From positions 2,608,001-2,672,000 of the forward strand of contig NZ_CP107841.1 in NCBI RefSeq assembly GCF_036346855.1: a stretch of 64,000 nt of DNA, written 5' to 3'. This document shows, in pieces, positions 62,984 to 64,000 of the stretch. The position numbers were made by a program, and so were the translations under genes. The stretch's first letter is position 1. Each line of letters starts with the position of its first letter. Origin of the DNA: Streptomyces europaeiscabiei. GTDB lineage: Bacteria > Actinomycetota > Actinomycetes > Streptomycetales > Streptomycetaceae. The notes beneath the pieces were generated by a model that did not search any database, was not told the DNA's origin, and saw only the letters and a list, made by a program, of their open reading frames with translations.

Positions 62984-63835
62984 TTGCCCTTCACGCTCAG
63001 CCACGCGGCCGCCGTACTGCCCGCCCTGCGAGGGGACGGGACGGGGCGCGGACTCCTGGTGCCGTCGGTGCTCGTCGCCGGTTCGTTCGCGCCCGACATG
63101 ACCTACTACGTGGCGAGTGTCCTGCCCGAGGCCATGGAGTTCGGCGATGTCACGCACTCCTTCGCCGGAGTCTTCACCGTCGACGTCCTCGTCACCTGGG
63201 CGCTGGTCGGGCTGTGGCTGGTACTCCGCGAACCGCTGGTCGCGCTGCTGCCGAGGCGGCGGCAGGGGCGGGTGGCCGCGCTGGTGCGCTGTGGGGCGGG
63301 AACACGGCGCTTCAGTTACTCGCTGGCCCTGTGGTGGTACGTCTCCGCCGCCCTCGGTTCGCTCACCCATGTCGTCTGGGACGCGTTCACCCATCTCGAC
63401 CGGTGGGGGATGCGGCTGTTCCCCGTCCTCGGCGAGGAGATCGCGGGCTCGCCGCTCTACTGGTACCTCCAGTACGGCGGCTCCGCGGTCGCGGCGGTCG
63501 TGATCGCCGTCTTCGTCGTGCTGGCCCTGCGCCGGCAGCCGGCGGTCGAGCCCGTGGGCGTGCCCGTGCTCTCCTCTGCCGACCGGTGGGTGGCGGGCGC
63601 CGTCATCGGGGGCTGCGCGCTGGTCGCGGCCGTGCAGCGGGTGGCCCGCTGGTGGGCGCACTGGGGGTCGGTCGCCAAGCCGTACGAGGTGATCCCGACC
63701 GTGTGCTTCGGGGCGGGCGCCGGGCTCGTGGCCGGTGTCGTCCTCTACGGCGTCGGCGTCAGGGCGCGGCGCCCGGCTCCCGCCGCTGCGGCGCCCGCAG
63801 TCGACGCGGAGGCGGACAGCTCGGTCCGCCGCTGA
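62984..63835 (+). CDS. DUF4184 family membrane protein
   Basis: A 283-aa integral membrane protein with six to seven helices, starting PFTLSHAAAVLPALRG, the DUF4184 signature. Other family features are GSFAPDMTYYV and LGSLTHVVWDAFTHLDRWGMRLFPVL, with His/Asp pairs as in membrane-bound metal-dependent hydrolase-like folds. The start is TTG 62984, preceded by AGGGGGA. The function is unknown. The C-terminal 25 residues are a soluble Ala/Pro-rich tail overlapping a minus-strand open frame. Confidence 0.87.
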   Translation: MPFTLSHAAAVLPALRGDGTGRGLLVPSVLVAGSFAPDMTYYVASVLPEAMEFGDVTHSFAGVFTVDVLVTWALVGLWLVLREPLVALLPRRRQGRVAALVRCGAGTRRFSYSLALWWYVSAALGSLTHVVWDAFTHLDRWGMRLFPVLGEEIAGSPLYWYLQYGGSAVAAVVIAVFVVLALRRQPAVEPVGVPVLSSADRWVAGAVIGGCALVAAVQRVARWWAHWGSVAKPYEVIPTVCFGAGAGLVAGVVLYGVGVRARRPAPAAAAPAVDAEADSSVRR

Positions 63836-64000
63836 GCGCCGGGCGTCGGGTGGGGGCTCCGCTGGGGAAGCGGGGTCTGGCGGCGCGGGCGGCGTACGGG
63901 GGGACGTGTCCGAGGAGGGCCGCCAGGGGGTGGGTCAGCGGCCAGGGGTAGAGGCTGTGCGGCCGCCGGACGCGTGGGCGGGCCCAGGTGGCCCGGGTGA
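63759..64000 (-). CDS. Possible partial gene at right edge (3' end only)
   Basis: A minus-strand frame open from the window edge to a TGA at 63759: TWARPRVRRPHSLYPWPLTH then PLAALLGHVPPYAARAARPR. Codon bias is Streptomyces-like down to about 63840, but the last 77 bases overlap the convergent DUF4184 gene, and the tail is Arg/Pro-rich. The family cannot be told. Confidence 0.3.
   Translation of the reverse strand, partial: TRATWARPRVRRPHSLYPWPLTHPLAALLGHVPPYAARAARPRFPSGAPTRRPALSGGPSCPPPRRLRAPQRREPGAAP

Overview
The window reads as chromosomal DNA of a Streptomyces or close relative. It is strongly GC-rich, with near-saturated G/C at third codon positions in the real genes, frequent GTG starts, and GGAGG-type ribosome binding sites. 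It carries families typical of this group: DUF5753 regulator plus DUF397 partner, RsbW-like ATPases, DUF574/Methyltransf_19 methyltransferases, DUF3068 and SPW_0924 proteins, and paired TerC/TerD proteins. Core genes such as uvrB, coaE, rpsA and hrpB suggest the conserved chromosome core. I see no phage, transposase, CRISPR array, rRNA or canonical tRNA.

Left third (1-24,417). A truncated polar amino-acid ABC permease is coupled to its ATPase. Next come aroQ, an S66 peptidase, an MFS (MHS-type) transporter, a Ca2+/H+ antiporter and a TerC protein preceded by a probable yybP-ykoY manganese riboswitch. A TerD/FtsK-like fusion, a TerD protein, uvrB, an MHYT sensor, a secreted glycerophosphodiesterase, a DNA methyltransferase-repair protein, a VOC protein, a methyltransferase, CorA, a CBS protein, a degenerate uridine-kinase-like protein, DUF2293 and DUF1772 proteins and a GltD-type reductase follow. 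An AhpD-like protein faces a MocR/PdxR-type regulator. Metal and oxidative-stress themes (TerC/TerD, CAX, CorA, AhpD, GltD) recur.

Middle third (24,418-45,741). A PEP/pyruvate-phosphotransfer-like enzyme with an in-frame 36-bp minisatellite is coupled to a membrane protein. A membrane-anchored tyrosine phosphatase follows, then a 23-bp tandem-repeat array, a DUF574 methyltransferase and a WhiJ/AbaA-like regulatory module (XRE-DUF5753, DUF397, anti-sigma-like ATPase, coupled unknown protein). Then come an ABC exporter, a decayed DUF899 gene ending in a 9-bp microsatellite, an MTA/SAH-deaminase-like amidohydrolase and an FUSC protein. A 609-bp non-coding region carries hairpins and a strong terminator. 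After it lie a DUF7873-like protein, a frameshifted nucleotidyltransferase beside a 55-bp tandem repeat, a RidA protein, and a hydantoin/allantoin-type racemase-transporter pair facing a FadR-type GntR regulator, with a perfect 16-bp palindrome between them.

Right third (45,742-64,000). Housekeeping dominates: proline iminopeptidase, family-5 uracil-DNA glycosylase, S4 RNA-binding protein, DoxX, a methyltransferase, a NAT_N/GNAT-like acyltransferase, a TPR protein, coaE, a PAC2 protein, rpsA, a methyltransferase, hrpB, DUF3068 with the tiny SPW_0924 protein, a lytic transglycosylase and a DUF4184 membrane protein. Several very long perfect hairpins act as terminators.

No single locus is clearly a new defence or biosynthetic system. 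The most unexplained items are the structured non-coding region at 39.7-40.3 kb, the P-loop-degenerate TerD/FtsK fusion, and the many minisatellites next to decaying genes.
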